From Bacillus sp. N13C7 (GTDB taxonomy: Bacteria; Bacillota; Bacilli; Bacillales; Bacillaceae), in the NCBI RefSeq assembly GCF_026790065.1, contig NZ_JALAMO010000012.1:1-64000 (forward strand): a stretch of DNA of 64,000 bases, written 5' to 3'. Under the pieces are notes generated by a model that worked only from the letters and a program-made list of their open reading frames with translations, did no database searches and was not told the origin of the DNA. The position numbers and the translations under genes are program-made. Below are positions 25,865 to 33,726 of the stretch, piece after piece (the stretch's first letter is position 1; the number at the start of each line of letters is the position of its first letter).

Positions 25865-27589
25865 ATGGCACACAAAACTGCAGGACAAGCAATGGCAGAA
25901 CTGCTTGAGCAATGGGGAGTTGATCATGTTTACGGCATCCCCGGAGACAGTATAAATGAATTTATTGAAGAATTAAGACACGAAAGAAATCAGTTGGAAT
26001 TCATTCAAACCCGCCATGAAGAGGTGGCAGCGCTGGCAGCCGCGGCTGAGGCAAAACTCACCGGCAAGATCGGCGTCTGCCTGTCGATCGCAGGGCCGGG
26101 TGCGGTTCACTTATTAAATGGTTTATATGATGCAAAAGCGGACGGCGCCCCTGTGCTGGCGATTGCAGGACAGGTCTCATCAGGCGAGGTAGGACGGGAT
26201 TATTTTCAGGAGATCAAGCTTGAGCAAATGTTTGAGGACGTGGCTGTCTTCAACAGGGAGGTACATAGCGCAGAATCGCTGCCGGATCTCTTGAATCAGG
26301 CGATTCGCACCGCCTACAGCAAAAAAGGCGTCGCGGTATTGAGCGTGTCAGATGATTTGTTTGCGGAGAAAATCAAACGAGAACCAGTGTACACTTCACC
26401 AGTCTATATTGAAGGGAATCTTGAGCCGAAAAAAGAACAGCTCGTCACTTGTGCGCAATATATAAATAACGCCAAGAAGCCAATTATTTTGGCGGGGCAG
26501 GGAATGAAAAAGGCGAAACGCGAGCTGCTGGAGTTTGCAGACAAAGCGGCCGCCCCGATCGTTGTCACGCTTCCGGCAAAGGGCGTTGTTCCCGATCAGC
26601 ATCCGCATTTTCTCGGCAACCTCGGGCAGATCGGCACAAAGCCGGCTTACGAGGCAATGGAGGAATGTGATTTATTAATCATGCTCGGGACTTCATTTCC
26701 GTACCGCGATTATTTGCCTGATGACACGCCGGCGATCCAGCTTGATTCAGACCCGGCGAAAATCGGAAAGCGCTATCCGGTGACAGCAGGCCTTGTTTGT
26801 GATTCGGCTCTCGGTCTGCGTGAATTGACAGAGTATATTGAACGGAAGGAAGACAGAAGATTCCTGAATGCCTGCACGGAACATATGCAGCATTGGTGGA
26901 ACGAAATTGAAAAAGATGAGACAGAGGCGGCAATACCGCTTAAACCCCAGCAGGTCGTGGCACGCCTTCAGGAAGCGGCAGCCGAAGATGCAGTGCTCTC
27001 TGTAGATGTCGGCACTGTTACCGTTTGGATGGCACGTCATTTCAAAATGAACGCGAACCAGGATTTCATTGTTTCCAGCTGGCTTGCGACAATGGGCTGC
27101 GGACTGCCGGGAGCAATTGCCTCAAGCTTGGCCGAACCGGAGCGACAGGCGATCGCGGTCTGCGGTGACGGGGGCTTTTCTATGGTCATGCAGGATCTCC
27201 CGACCGCAGTCAAATACAAGCTCCCGATCACCGTTGTGATTTTAAACAACGAAAATCTTGGCATGATCGAATATGAGCAGCAGGTCAAAGGCAATATCGA
27301 CTATGTCACAAAACTTCAAAATGTCGACTATGCCGCATTTGCAGAAAGCTGCGGAGCAAAGGGCATCAAAGTGACCAAAGCGGAAGAGCTTGCGCCGGCT
27401 TTCCATGAGGCGCTGCACTCTGACCAGCCGACCGTTGTGGACGTCATGATCGGAAATGAACCGCCGCTGCCTGGCAAAATCACCTACGGACAGGCAAAAG
27501 GCTTTAGCAAGTACATGCTGAAAAATTTCTTTGAAAACCAAAAAATCGAAATGCCGTCACTGAAGAAAAGTTTGAAACGGTTATTCTAA
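25865..27589 (+). CDS. ydaP: YdaP, ThDP-dependent pyruvate oxidase
   Basis: A 574-residue flavo-ThDP enzyme like E. coli PoxB, predicted to convert pyruvate to acetate and CO2 with electron transfer to quinone, or to make acetyl phosphate. The N-terminal PYR domain has the catalytic Glu in RHEEVAALAA. A central FAD-type domain and a C-terminal PP domain with GDGGFSMVMQDL...NN (ThDP motif) follow. AAGGAGGA precedes the ATG. A SigB-like promoter fits its reported stress induction. Ends in a strong terminator. Confidence 0.9.
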   Translation: MAHKTAGQAMAELLEQWGVDHVYGIPGDSINEFIEELRHERNQLEFIQTRHEEVAALAAAAEAKLTGKIGVCLSIAGPGAVHLLNGLYDAKADGAPVLAIAGQVSSGEVGRDYFQEIKLEQMFEDVAVFNREVHSAESLPDLLNQAIRTAYSKKGVAVLSVSDDLFAEKIKREPVYTSPVYIEGNLEPKKEQLVTCAQYINNAKKPIILAGQGMKKAKRELLEFADKAAAPIVVTLPAKGVVPDQHPHFLGNLGQIGTKPAYEAMEECDLLIMLGTSFPYRDYLPDDTPAIQLDSDPAKIGKRYPVTAGLVCDSALGLRELTEYIERKEDRRFLNACTEHMQHWWNEIEKDETEAAIPLKPQQVVARLQEAAAEDAVLSVDVGTVTVWMARHFKMNANQDFIVSSWLATMGCGLPGAIASSLAEPERQAIAVCGDGGFSMVMQDLPTAVKYKLPITVVILNNENLGMIEYEQQVKGNIDYVTKLQNVDYAAFAESCGAKGIKVTKAEELAPAFHEALHSDQPTVVDVMIGNEPPLPGKITYGQAKGFSKYMLKNFFENQKIEMPSLKKSLKRLF

Positions 27590-27592
27590 AAA

Positions 27593-27622
27593 ACAGGGGC
27601 CCTTAGAAGCCCCTGTTTTTTT
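27593..27622 (+). terminator. Terminator of ydaP
   Basis: ACAGGGGC (27593-27600) pairs with GCCCCTGT (27609-27616), followed by a U-tract. Confidence 0.9.
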
Positions 27623-27662
27623 GCGTTGGAAATACATGTGGTTTTTGTAAGAGGAGAATAAC

Positions 27663-27860
27663 ATGTTTACGCCTAAAAATTATCGTTATATGTTCAGGAA
27701 TGATTTAGAAGCCTTTCCTCATTATCGCCATACTCCAAACCTCCAAACGAAAAAAAGGACAAATGCATCTTTTTTCACAGCAAAAAGATGCATTTGTCCT
27801 TGTATGTTTCATATGTTTATTCTTGTCAAACCTTACCGAGCTATTTCTCTTTTTTCTTAA
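27663..27860 (+). CDS. Possible small open reading frame of unknown function
   Basis: A 65-codon frame starts with ATG behind a very good AGAGGAG site (9 nt). It begins MFTPKNYRYMFRNDLEAFPHY and then runs through the 20-bp terminator hairpin of the opposite gene. I recognise no family. The second half looks non-coding (Cys/Phe-rich read-through of the hairpin), so it may be a decayed gene start rather than a functional peptide. Confidence 0.2.
   Translation: MFTPKNYRYMFRNDLEAFPHYRHTPNLQTKKRTNASFFTAKRCICPCMFHMFILVKPYRAISLFS
27748..27801 (-). terminator. Strong 20-bp terminator of ydzK
   Basis: Arms 27755-27774 and 27782-27801 form a perfect 20-bp stem (core AAAGATGCATTTGTCC) with a 7-nt loop. 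On the minus strand it is followed by TTTTTTT. Confidence 0.85.
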
Positions 27861-28107
27861 GCCCGAAAAAGAACGGAAATGCAGAACCAACCAATAAGGT
27901 GCCGAATAAAAACATGCCGCCGATAAACACGTGGAAATTCGTGTGTCCGGCCGTAAACGCGGTAATCAAGGAGATGATACTGAGCACGATCATGGCAATG
28001 CCGGGCGCGACTCTCATTTTTCCCTTGGATTTATAGGCAGCAACAGAACATAAAATTCCGATTACAATAGGTACAATCCACAAATAAAACAGAATAAATA
28101 CTGACAT
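27841..28107 (-). CDS. ydzK: Small membrane protein, probably YdzK
   Basis: An 88-residue protein with three hydrophobic segments (about 2-25, 34-56 and 62-80) and a lysine-rich C-terminus (GLKKKEK). No family or function recognised. ATG at 28107 has GGAG 8 nt upstream and is preferred over a longer frame to 28137. The name is from memory of the gene between ydaP and mntH and is less certain than the call. Downstream of mntH but separated from it by the mntH terminator. Confidence 0.6.
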   Translation of the reverse strand: MSVFILFYLWIVPIVIGILCSVAAYKSKGKMRVAPGIAMIVLSIISLITAFTAGHTNFHVFIGGMFLFGTLLVGSAFPFFFGLKKKEK

Positions 28108-28183
28108 TATCAAAACTCCGATTTTTTCTTCTATCATAACAAATTTCTGTCAAAAAGGATATGAACGAGCTTTGGACAACAAG

Positions 28184-28216
28184 AAAAAAACCGGCCTTCA
28201 AACAGCCGGTTTTTTT
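28184..28216 (-). terminator. Terminator of mntH
   Basis: AAAAAAACCGGC (28184-28195) and GCCGGTTTTTTT (28205-28216) pair; on the minus strand the stem is followed by a U-tract. Confidence 0.85.
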
Positions 28217-29494
28217 CTAACGGAACGTATCAATAATTAAAAACACATTCAAAGCGACGATCAATACAGCGATCAGCCAGGACACTACTGTGACCCATTT
28301 GGCGTTGATAAGCGGCCCCATAATCCGTTTATTGCTTGTAAACATAATAAGCGGGATTAAGGCAAACGCGATGCCGAAGGAGAGTACAACCTGGCTCAGC
28401 ACGAGAGCGGTCGTCGGATTGACGCCTGACGCGATGATCAGGATCGGCGGAATGATCGTGATAAAACGCCGTACATACAGCGGGATGCGGTAGTTGATAA
28501 ATCCTTGCATGATCACGTCGCCTGACAGTGTGCCGACAGACGAGCTGGATAGTCCAGCAACGAGCAGCCCGATCCCAAATAAAACCGCTGACACAGGGCT
28601 GACAAGTTGCCCGAATTGTTGAAATGCGACGTCAAGATCCTCGACAAACAGCCCGTTTTTGAAAAATAGAGCGGCAGCCACAATCAGCATACTCGCATTA
28701 ATAGCACCTGCAATCAACATCGCTATTAAAATATCAATAAATTCGAATCTAAAGATTTTTTTCCGTTCCGCATCCGTTTTGCCGACCACCCGCCGCTGTG
28801 TAAGGGCAGAGTGTAAATAAATGGCGTGCGGCATAACGGTTGCGCCGAGAATACCCGCTGCGAGAAGCACACTGTCAGTGCCGTGAAACGCCGGAACAAA
28901 AAGGCCCTTCATCACTGACGCGGCATCAGGCTTTGCGAAAAAGGTCTGCAGTGCAAAGGCGATTACCACTACAAACAGCATACCGGCAATTCCGGCTTCA
29001 AGTGAGCGATAACCGCGGCGCTGAAGCTCCAATATCGCGAAAGAGCCGATCGCCGCTATAATTGACGCTTCAAGCATCGGGATGCCGAACAGCAAATACA
29101 GTCCCAGAGCCGCTCCGATAAATTCCGCCAGATCAGTTGCAATAATGACCAGCTCGCCCTGAATCCATAATCCGATGGAGACAGGCTTCGGGAATTCTTC
29201 GCGGGCAACCTCAGGCAGATTTTTGCCTGTCGCAATACCGAGTTTGGCGGAAAGTGATTGGATTAAAAGCGCCATGATATTAGAAAATAAAATCACCCAT
29301 AGCAGCATATATCCGTATTTAGAACCCGCCGATATATTCGTTGCGAAGTTGCCGGGATCAATATAGGCGATGGCTGCTATAAACGCAGGGCCCAGAAATG
29401 GGAGCAGTCCTCTGAATCCTCTGCTTTTCCCGTCAAGCGCATCTTGGACTGCTTTGGAACGGGGAGATTGTGCTGTGATGTCCTTGTTCATCAT
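28217..29494 (-). CDS. mntH: MntH, Nramp-type proton-coupled manganese importer
   Basis: A 425-residue Nramp transporter with about 11 membrane segments. The metal-binding helices show DPGNFAT (about residues 46-52) and MPHAIYLHS (about 215-223), the signature Asp-Pro-Gly-Asn and Met-Pro-His sequences. It imports Mn2+ using the proton gradient. Two tandem ATGs start the gene behind AGGTGAG. An MntR-type operator lies upstream, so the gene should be repressed when Mn is sufficient. Confidence 0.95.
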   Translation of the reverse strand: MMNKDITAQSPRSKAVQDALDGKSRGFRGLLPFLGPAFIAAIAYIDPGNFATNISAGSKYGYMLLWVILFSNIMALLIQSLSAKLGIATGKNLPEVAREEFPKPVSIGLWIQGELVIIATDLAEFIGAALGLYLLFGIPMLEASIIAAIGSFAILELQRRGYRSLEAGIAGMLFVVVIAFALQTFFAKPDAASVMKGLFVPAFHGTDSVLLAAGILGATVMPHAIYLHSALTQRRVVGKTDAERKKIFRFEFIDILIAMLIAGAINASMLIVAAALFFKNGLFVEDLDVAFQQFGQLVSPVSAVLFGIGLLVAGLSSSSVGTLSGDVIMQGFINYRIPLYVRRFITIIPPILIIASGVNPTTALVLSQVVLSFGIAFALIPLIMFTSNKRIMGPLINAKWVTVVSWLIAVLIVALNVFLIIDTFR

Positions 29495-29533
29495 GTCTCA
29501 CCTGAATTCTGATTGTTTTTGCCATACAACAAA

Positions 29534-29551
29534 GAGTTTCCTTAAACCAAA
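29534..29551 (-). promoter_or_regulatory. MntR operator of mntH
   Basis: On the minus strand this reads TTTGGTTTAAGGAAACTC, close to the known MntR box TTTGCCTTAAGGAAAC. It lies about 40-55 bp upstream of the mntH start. Confidence 0.75.
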
Positions 29552-29675
29552 TTATTTTATCTACATCATATGACCATCCGGGTTTCTTGTCAACCGAAGA
29601 TGTTTAAAATACACTCTCAAATTTTCCCCTGTTATGTAACATGATATGTAGGAATTCGTATAAGGTCCCATAAAT

Positions 29676-29708
29676 AAAAAGACATCGTTTCAGTTCGAAA
29701 CGATGCCC
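29676..29708 (-). terminator. Terminator of ydaS
   Basis: CATCGTTTC (29683-29691) pairs with GAAACGATG (29697-29705); on the minus strand TTTTTATTT follows. Confidence 0.8.
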
Positions 29709-29724
29709 CCTGTATTAAATAGGT

Positions 29725-29982
29725 TTAAGCTTCTTTCCGCAGTCCGCGGAATACGAGGCTCAGCAAGAATACGAAGATGGCGGCCCCAATGATTGCCGGG
29801 AAAATAGCAAAGCCGCCGAGGCTAGGTCCCCAAGTGCCAAGGAGCCCGTGTCCGATCCATGCGCCGATCAGACCGGCAATCATAGAGCCGAAAATTCCTC
29901 CCGGCATCCGATTTCCCACGATGGCGCTACCGATTAATCCGATGACGATAGCTACGACTAATGAAACCAAAAAGCTAAGCAT
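29725..29982 (-). CDS. ydaS: YdaS, GlsB/YeaQ/YmgE-family stress membrane protein
   Basis: An 85-residue glycine-rich protein with three membrane segments (GLIGSAIVG, GGIFGSMIAGLIGAWIG and GFAIFPAIIGAAIFVFLLSL). This is the GlsB/YeaQ/YmgE (transglycosylase-associated) family of stress-induced proteins of unknown mechanism. The start at 29982 has GAGAGGTGAG upstream. A SigB-like promoter precedes it. Confidence 0.87.
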   Translation of the reverse strand: MLSFLVSLVVAIVIGLIGSAIVGNRMPGGIFGSMIAGLIGAWIGHGLLGTWGPSLGGFAIFPAIIGAAIFVFLLSLVFRGLRKEA

Positions 29983-30015
29983 TATGCTCACCTCTCATAA
30001 ATGATTTACTGATCA

Positions 30016-30041
30016 ATAACCGATCCTGCCAAATCCGAAAC
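30016..30041 (-). promoter_or_regulatory. SigB-type promoter of ydaS
   Basis: On the minus strand GTTTCG (30041-30036), a 14-bp spacer and GGTTAT (30021-30016), about 34 bp before the start codon. Confidence 0.55.
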
Positions 30042-30059
30042 ACGGAAAAGCATATTGCT

Positions 30060-30515
30060 TTATGACGATCCTGTTTTGATCTTTCGCTGTACGCTGCCGT
30101 CAGCCAAATGAACAATGACATCAGTGCCTTTATTCGCTGCGATCTCCTTTGCCCTTTCAATGGCTTCTTTCTTTGTATCCTTGATCTCAGACACACGTTT
30201 GGCATCCTCGGCTTTGACCGCCCAGCCGTCTTTATGCTTGATGACATGCTCTGCTTTATCCATGAGCTCAGGACCGTTGCTTCTGATTGAATCTTTATCG
30301 CGTTCTGTCTCATCATCGTGCTTGAGGAAATCATCAATTTCTTCTTTAGAGGCATTTTCCGCCCATTCCTTTGCTTTGCTTGTCGCAATCGGAATCGCGC
30401 GTCCTTCCTCATAGCCCTCATCAATCATCGCATTCGCAATGTCAATCGCTTTCTTCTTCACCGGCTTTTCGAGATTTTTTAATGAAGCTGGATAATCCTT
30501 CATCGACCAAGGCAT
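30060..30515 (-). CDS. ydaT: YdaT, DUF2188-containing general stress protein
   Basis: A 151-residue soluble, highly charged protein. The N-terminal part (PWSMKDYPASLKNL...EEGRAIPIATSKAKEW) resembles ChaB-like segments and the C-terminal part (HKDGWAVKAEDAKR...TDVIVHLADGSVQRK) is a DUF2188 domain. The function is unknown. Of three closely spaced in-frame starts (30524, 30521, 30515), the one at 30515 lies 8 nt behind AAAGGAG and is chosen. The SigB-type promoter has a near-consensus -10. Confidence 0.85.
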   Translation of the reverse strand: MPWSMKDYPASLKNLEKPVKKKAIDIANAMIDEGYEEGRAIPIATSKAKEWAENASKEEIDDFLKHDDETERDKDSIRSNGPELMDKAEHVIKHKDGWAVKAEDAKRVSEIKDTKKEAIERAKEIAANKGTDVIVHLADGSVQRKIKTGSS

Positions 30516-30546
30516 GTCCATCACTCCTTTTCTTTTTATAAAAATG

Positions 30547-30571
30547 GTACCCGCAGGCGAAAAATAAAAAC
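30547..30571 (-). promoter_or_regulatory. SigB-type promoter of ydaT
   Basis: On the minus strand GTTTTT (30571-30566), a 13-bp spacer and GGGTAC (30552-30547), about 30 bp before ydaT. Confidence 0.75.
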
Positions 30572-30630
30572 GTTTCTGAGAAAATGAAGGTATACTATAT
30601 AGTAGAATTCGGAAGGGAAGTGCGAGTTGG

Positions 30631-31449
30631 GTGATAACAGAACGAAAAGAAGACTTACAGCAGCAGTTAAAAGAAATAGAGAAATGGGAAAGAGATCAGC
30701 AAAAAGTCTGGTTTTGGGAAAAGCTCAGCCGTCTCCCGTTTCAGCTGCTGGACAAGCTGACGCCGGAATTCATCCAGAAAAAAATCGGCAAGCTCTTGGA
30801 TGAGGTCGGCAGCTTTGTTCAAACAGGAGGGCAATACCTGACTTCTGAAAAACAAATAATCAACATGTTTCAAAAGAAACTGCCGGAGGAGATCTTCGAA
30901 TCACTCGAAGATGTACAAAAAGCGCCTCTTTCTGTCATGGATGAAATTGCGGAAGGGATGGGCAAAAACAGAATCAACGCTGCAACTGTTCAAGGCGCGA
31001 CCACGGGTGTGGGCGGCGTGTTTACGCTGGCGGCTGATATTCCGGCCGTGCTTGGCCTGTCGCTAAAAACGTTGCAGGATATCGCGGTTGCTTACGGCTA
31101 TGATCCAAAGGAGAAAAAAGAGCGGGTCTTCATCGTAAAATGTTTGCAGCTGACATCGGCTGATGTTGTCGGCAAAAAGTCGATTTTGCAGGAATTAAAA
31201 GACTACGATCAAGATCGTACATATAAAAATGTCGCTTCTCAAATCCAAGGCTGGCGTGAAGTCGTTTTAGGCTACCGCGACACATTTGGATGGAAAAAGC
31301 TTTTTCAAATGGTGCCTGTCGCCGGAATGGTCTTTGGCGCCGCAGCCAATCGCTCGACATTAAACGACATTACCGAAACAGGCATGATGCTTTACAAAAA
31401 ACGGCGCGTTCTAGAGCGGCTGAAAGAAACAGAACAAGGGATGGAATAA
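30631..31449 (+). CDS. ydbA: YdbA, EcsC-family protein
   Basis: A 272-residue protein of the EcsC family, with a polar N-terminus, a hydrophobic central region (TTGVGGVFTLAADIPAVLGLSLKTLQDIAVAYGYD, about 120-155) and a C-terminal VPVAGMVFGAAANRSTL segment. The function of this family is unknown; it may be membrane-associated. The chosen start is GTG at 30631 after AAGGGAAG (about 10 nt). Divergent from ydaT, with about 110 bp shared upstream DNA. Confidence 0.75.
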   Translation: MITERKEDLQQQLKEIEKWERDQQKVWFWEKLSRLPFQLLDKLTPEFIQKKIGKLLDEVGSFVQTGGQYLTSEKQIINMFQKKLPEEIFESLEDVQKAPLSVMDEIAEGMGKNRINAATVQGATTGVGGVFTLAADIPAVLGLSLKTLQDIAVAYGYDPKEKKERVFIVKCLQLTSADVVGKKSILQELKDYDQDRTYKNVASQIQGWREVVLGYRDTFGWKKLFQMVPVAGMVFGAAANRSTLNDITETGMMLYKKRRVLERLKETEQGME

Positions 31450-31519
31450 CAAAGAAAGCAGACGGGCACCGCGCTCCGCCTGCTTTCTTTAGTGGAAACA
31501 CACCCAATGTGTTTTGTTT

Positions 31520-31544
31520 GTTTAAAAGAATTATGAGCGGGAAT
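31520..31544 (+). promoter_or_regulatory. SigB promoter of gsiB
   Basis: GTTTAA (31520-31525), a 13-bp spacer and GGGAAT (31539-31544). It matches the well-studied gsiB SigB promoter. Confidence 0.9.
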
Positions 31545-31579
31545 ACAACAACCAACACCAATTAAAGGAGGAATTCAAA

Positions 31580-31951
31580 ATGGCAGACGATAACAAAATG
31601 AGCAGAGAAGAAGCAGGTAGAAAAGGCGGAGAAACAACAAGTAAAAACCATGATAAAGAATTCTATCAAGAGATTGGAAAAAAAGGCGGAGAAGCCACTA
31701 GCAAAAACCATGACAAAGAATTCTATCAAGAAATCGGCGAAAAAGGCGGAGAAGCAACAAGCAAAAATCATGACAAAGAATTCTATCAAGAAATCGGCGA
31801 AAAAGGCGGAGAAGCCACTAGCGAAAATCATGATAAAGAATTCTATCAAGAAATCGGCCGTAAAGGCGGAGAAGCCACTAGCAAAAATCATGATAAAGAA
31901 TTCTATCAAGAAATTGGCTCAAAAGGCGGTAACGCCCGCAACAACGACTAA
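31580..31951 (+). CDS. gsiB: GsiB, LEA-like general stress protein with 20-residue repeats
   Basis: A 123-residue, very hydrophilic protein built from five 20-residue repeats with the core KGGEATSKNHDKEFYQEIG (about residues 14-113), flanked by short unique ends. It is the hydrophilin/LEA group 1-type stress protein, thought to protect against desiccation and other stress (family knowledge). AAAGGAGGA before the ATG is near perfect, as expected for a highly translated stress mRNA. Expressed from a SigB promoter and ended by a strong terminator. Confidence 0.96.
   Translation: MADDNKMSREEAGRKGGETTSKNHDKEFYQEIGKKGGEATSKNHDKEFYQEIGEKGGEATSKNHDKEFYQEIGEKGGEATSENHDKEFYQEIGRKGGEATSKNHDKEFYQEIGSKGGNARNND
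31616..31927 (+). repeat. Tandem 60-bp repeats inside gsiB
   Basis: About five copies of a 60-bp unit encoding the 20-residue repeat. The copies differ mainly at synonymous positions and at the two residues before KGGE. Confidence 0.9.
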
Positions 31952-31982
31952 TCAAAAGCATAAAGGCAGACAACCTGTAGGT

Positions 31983-32018
31983 AAAAAGCGATCCGGCGCA
32001 TCAGCTGGATCGCTTTTT
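31983..32018 (+). terminator. Terminator of gsiB
   Basis: AAAAAGCGATCC (31983-31994) and GGATCGCTTTTT (32007-32018), a 12-bp perfect stem. Confidence 0.9.
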
Positions 32019-32085
32019 ATTTTAGGAATTTTCTCAATTTATGCCACTATTACAATACAATTATTGAAAAAGGGGTTTTTCGCTA

Positions 32086-32418
32086 ATGTCCAAAATGCAA
32101 AACCTGCTCGCCATCGCAAATGATGTCAAAGAAAAGCACGCCAATTTTTCAATCTCAGAGGTCAACGACCATTGCGTGCGCCTTGCAGTGTTTACAGGAG
32201 AATATGACTGGCACCATCACCCTGACTCAGATGAATGGTTCATAGTTCTTGAAGGTGAGCTGCTGATCGATTTTCAGGACAAAGAAACCGCGGTTCTCAA
32301 GGCAAATGACAGCCTGCTGATCCCGAAAGGAACCGTGCACCGCACGCGCTCTTACGTCAGGACAGTGAATCTCTGTGTCGAGCATCAACACGCGAAAACC
32401 GTCATCATAAAGGGTTAG
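32086..32418 (+). CDS. ydbB: YdbB, small cupin-domain protein
   Basis: A 110-residue single-domain cupin. Motif 1 WHHHPDSDEWFIVLEG (about residues 43-58) and motif 2 IPKGTVHRTRS (about 84-94) contain the expected His/Glu metal ligands. The substrate is unknown. AAGGGG lies about 10 nt before the ATG. Only 2 bp separate it from ydbC, so the two are co-translated. Confidence 0.82.
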   Translation: MSKMQNLLAIANDVKEKHANFSISEVNDHCVRLAVFTGEYDWHHHPDSDEWFIVLEGELLIDFQDKETAVLKANDSLLIPKGTVHRTRSYVRTVNLCVEHQHAKTVIIKG

Positions 32419-32420
32419 CC

Positions 32421-32780
32421 ATGCTAATCAAAAAGATTGTGTGTGAAGTAGACGATGCAAACGCTGAAGCATTTTCAAAAGCGCAGTCACAGTGGGGAGC
32501 ATTATCGTATATAAGCGGCTTCATCAAACAGGCCGGCGGCTGGCGAAAAACAGCAAACGGGCCGCTCACCGCCGAGATCATCGGTGTTTGGGAGAACAGA
32601 GCTGCCTATGATCATTTTATGGAGAATGAACACGACAGCATATACGAAGAAAATGAACAGAAGGCAGTGATTCTTTCGATAGAAGTGGCGCTGTACGAAG
32701 AGGATGAACCGTTCGTTCACGATCTGTTACATCACCCTGATATCCGGTACGAACCAGGCTGGACAGTTCTGAAGGCATAA
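32421..32780 (+). CDS. ydbC: YdbC, DUF4937-type ABM-like protein
   Basis: A 119-residue protein with an ABM-like first half (MLIKKIVCEVDDANAEAFSKAQ, and AYDHFMENEHDSIY). A unique C-terminal tail follows. The function is unknown. AAAGGG precedes the ATG, and the gene is nearly fused to the ydbB stop, suggesting a two-gene unit. Confidence 0.75.
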   Translation: MLIKKIVCEVDDANAEAFSKAQSQWGALSYISGFIKQAGGWRKTANGPLTAEIIGVWENRAAYDHFMENEHDSIYEENEQKAVILSIEVALYEEDEPFVHDLLHHPDIRYEPGWTVLKA

Positions 32781-32783
32781 CGA

Positions 32784-32810
32784 AAGCCCAAAACATCATG
32801 TTTTGGGCTT
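32784..32810. terminator. Convergent hairpin between ydbC and ydbD
   Basis: AAGCCCAAAACA (32784-32795) and TGTTTTGGGCTT (32799-32810) form a perfect 12-bp stem with a 3-nt loop. The U-tract is weak on both strands. Confidence 0.7.
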
Positions 32811-32816
32811 GTGTCT

Positions 32817-33638
32817 TTACTCGCGTCCCGGAAGCGTATTATGAACAAATGGCGGCGCCGGTTTTAACTCCGGTTTTTCTCCAAACGCCTTTGCTTCTTT
32901 CACATATTCAAAGGCTTCTCCGTCCGGCGCTTTTTCGTTCAGCCAGGTTTGCTCGGCGCTTTCTTCGCCTTCAGAGAAATTGATAAGCTGATGCGAGAAC
33001 TCTTGTTTTTCAAGAGCTTTAGGGAAAGTCCCCGGCACAACCGGACCTTCCTGTGCTTCTAATTCTTTAATGGCAGCGAGCCATTGATTTTGGTGCATCG
33101 TATCACGCGCCAGCAGGAAGCTGAGCATATCTTTGACGCCTTTGTCATCGGTCATTTCAAATAGGCGTGCGACCTGCAGACGGCCTTGTGATTCCGCATT
33201 CAGGTTAGCGCGGAAGTCTGCCAGCAGGTTTCCGCTTGCTACGATATAACCGCCGCTCCAAGGTACGCCTGTACTGCTTTCCGGCATGGCGCCAAGTCCT
33301 GATACAATGGCATGGTGAGGATTCATGCCGCCCAGGATGGAGCCGATGACCGGATCTTCAGCGGCTTTTTCCTGCTGATCAAGCGGGGCATTCTCAAGAA
33401 GTCTCGCAATCATTGTTGCGATCATTTCAACATGCCCGAGTTCCTCAGTTGCCGTATCCATCAGCAAATCTTTGTATTTTTCATTTCCTCTTGTATTCCA
33501 GCCTTGAAATAAGTACTGCATGGCAACTGAAATTTCACCGAATTGCCCGCCTAAAATTTCTTGCATTTTTTTAGCGAATAATGGATCTGGACGATCTGGT
33601 TTAGCTGGATGCTGCAGCATTTTTGTGTGCTTAAACAT
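32817..33638 (-). CDS. ydbD: YdbD, manganese catalase
   Basis: A 273-residue non-heme catalase (ferritin-like four-helix bundle with a di-Mn centre) that disproportionates hydrogen peroxide. Metal ligands are visible in GEISVAMQYL (Glu), ATEELGHVEM (Glu-x2-His) and in the second half (LNAESQGRLQVARL and LARDTMHQNQW). It has a SigB promoter, consistent with its reported stress induction. Confidence 0.92.
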   Translation of the reverse strand: MFKHTKMLQHPAKPDRPDPLFAKKMQEILGGQFGEISVAMQYLFQGWNTRGNEKYKDLLMDTATEELGHVEMIATMIARLLENAPLDQQEKAAEDPVIGSILGGMNPHHAIVSGLGAMPESSTGVPWSGGYIVASGNLLADFRANLNAESQGRLQVARLFEMTDDKGVKDMLSFLLARDTMHQNQWLAAIKELEAQEGPVVPGTFPKALEKQEFSHQLINFSEGEESAEQTWLNEKAPDGEAFEYVKEAKAFGEKPELKPAPPFVHNTLPGRE

Positions 33639-33676
33639 GTACCCATCTCCTTTTTCATTTATCTATCTCTTTCTAT

Positions 33677-33701
33677 ATTTCCGATCGATCGAAAGATAAA
33701 C
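33677..33701 (-). promoter_or_regulatory. SigB-type promoter of ydbD
   Basis: On the minus strand GTTTAT (33701-33696), a 13-bp spacer and GGAAAT (33682-33677), about 40 bp before ydbD. Confidence 0.75.
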
Positions 33702-33726
33702 GGAAAACAGCGTATCGAGATGGGGA

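Noticed and set aside
27748-27801. 20-bp inverted repeat as a MITE or transposon end
   Set aside because: The minus-strand U-tract and position after ydzK explain it as a terminator; no target duplication or second copy was seen in the window.
30571-30600. Possible SigB promoter for ydbA (GTTTCT ... AGGTAT)
   Set aside because: The spacer is only 10 bp, too short for SigB.
31562-31909. Minus-strand Phe-rich repetitive frame opposite gsiB
   Set aside because: It mirrors the gsiB repeats; composition (FASGFSAF repeats) reflects antisense of the repeats and there is no ribosome binding site.
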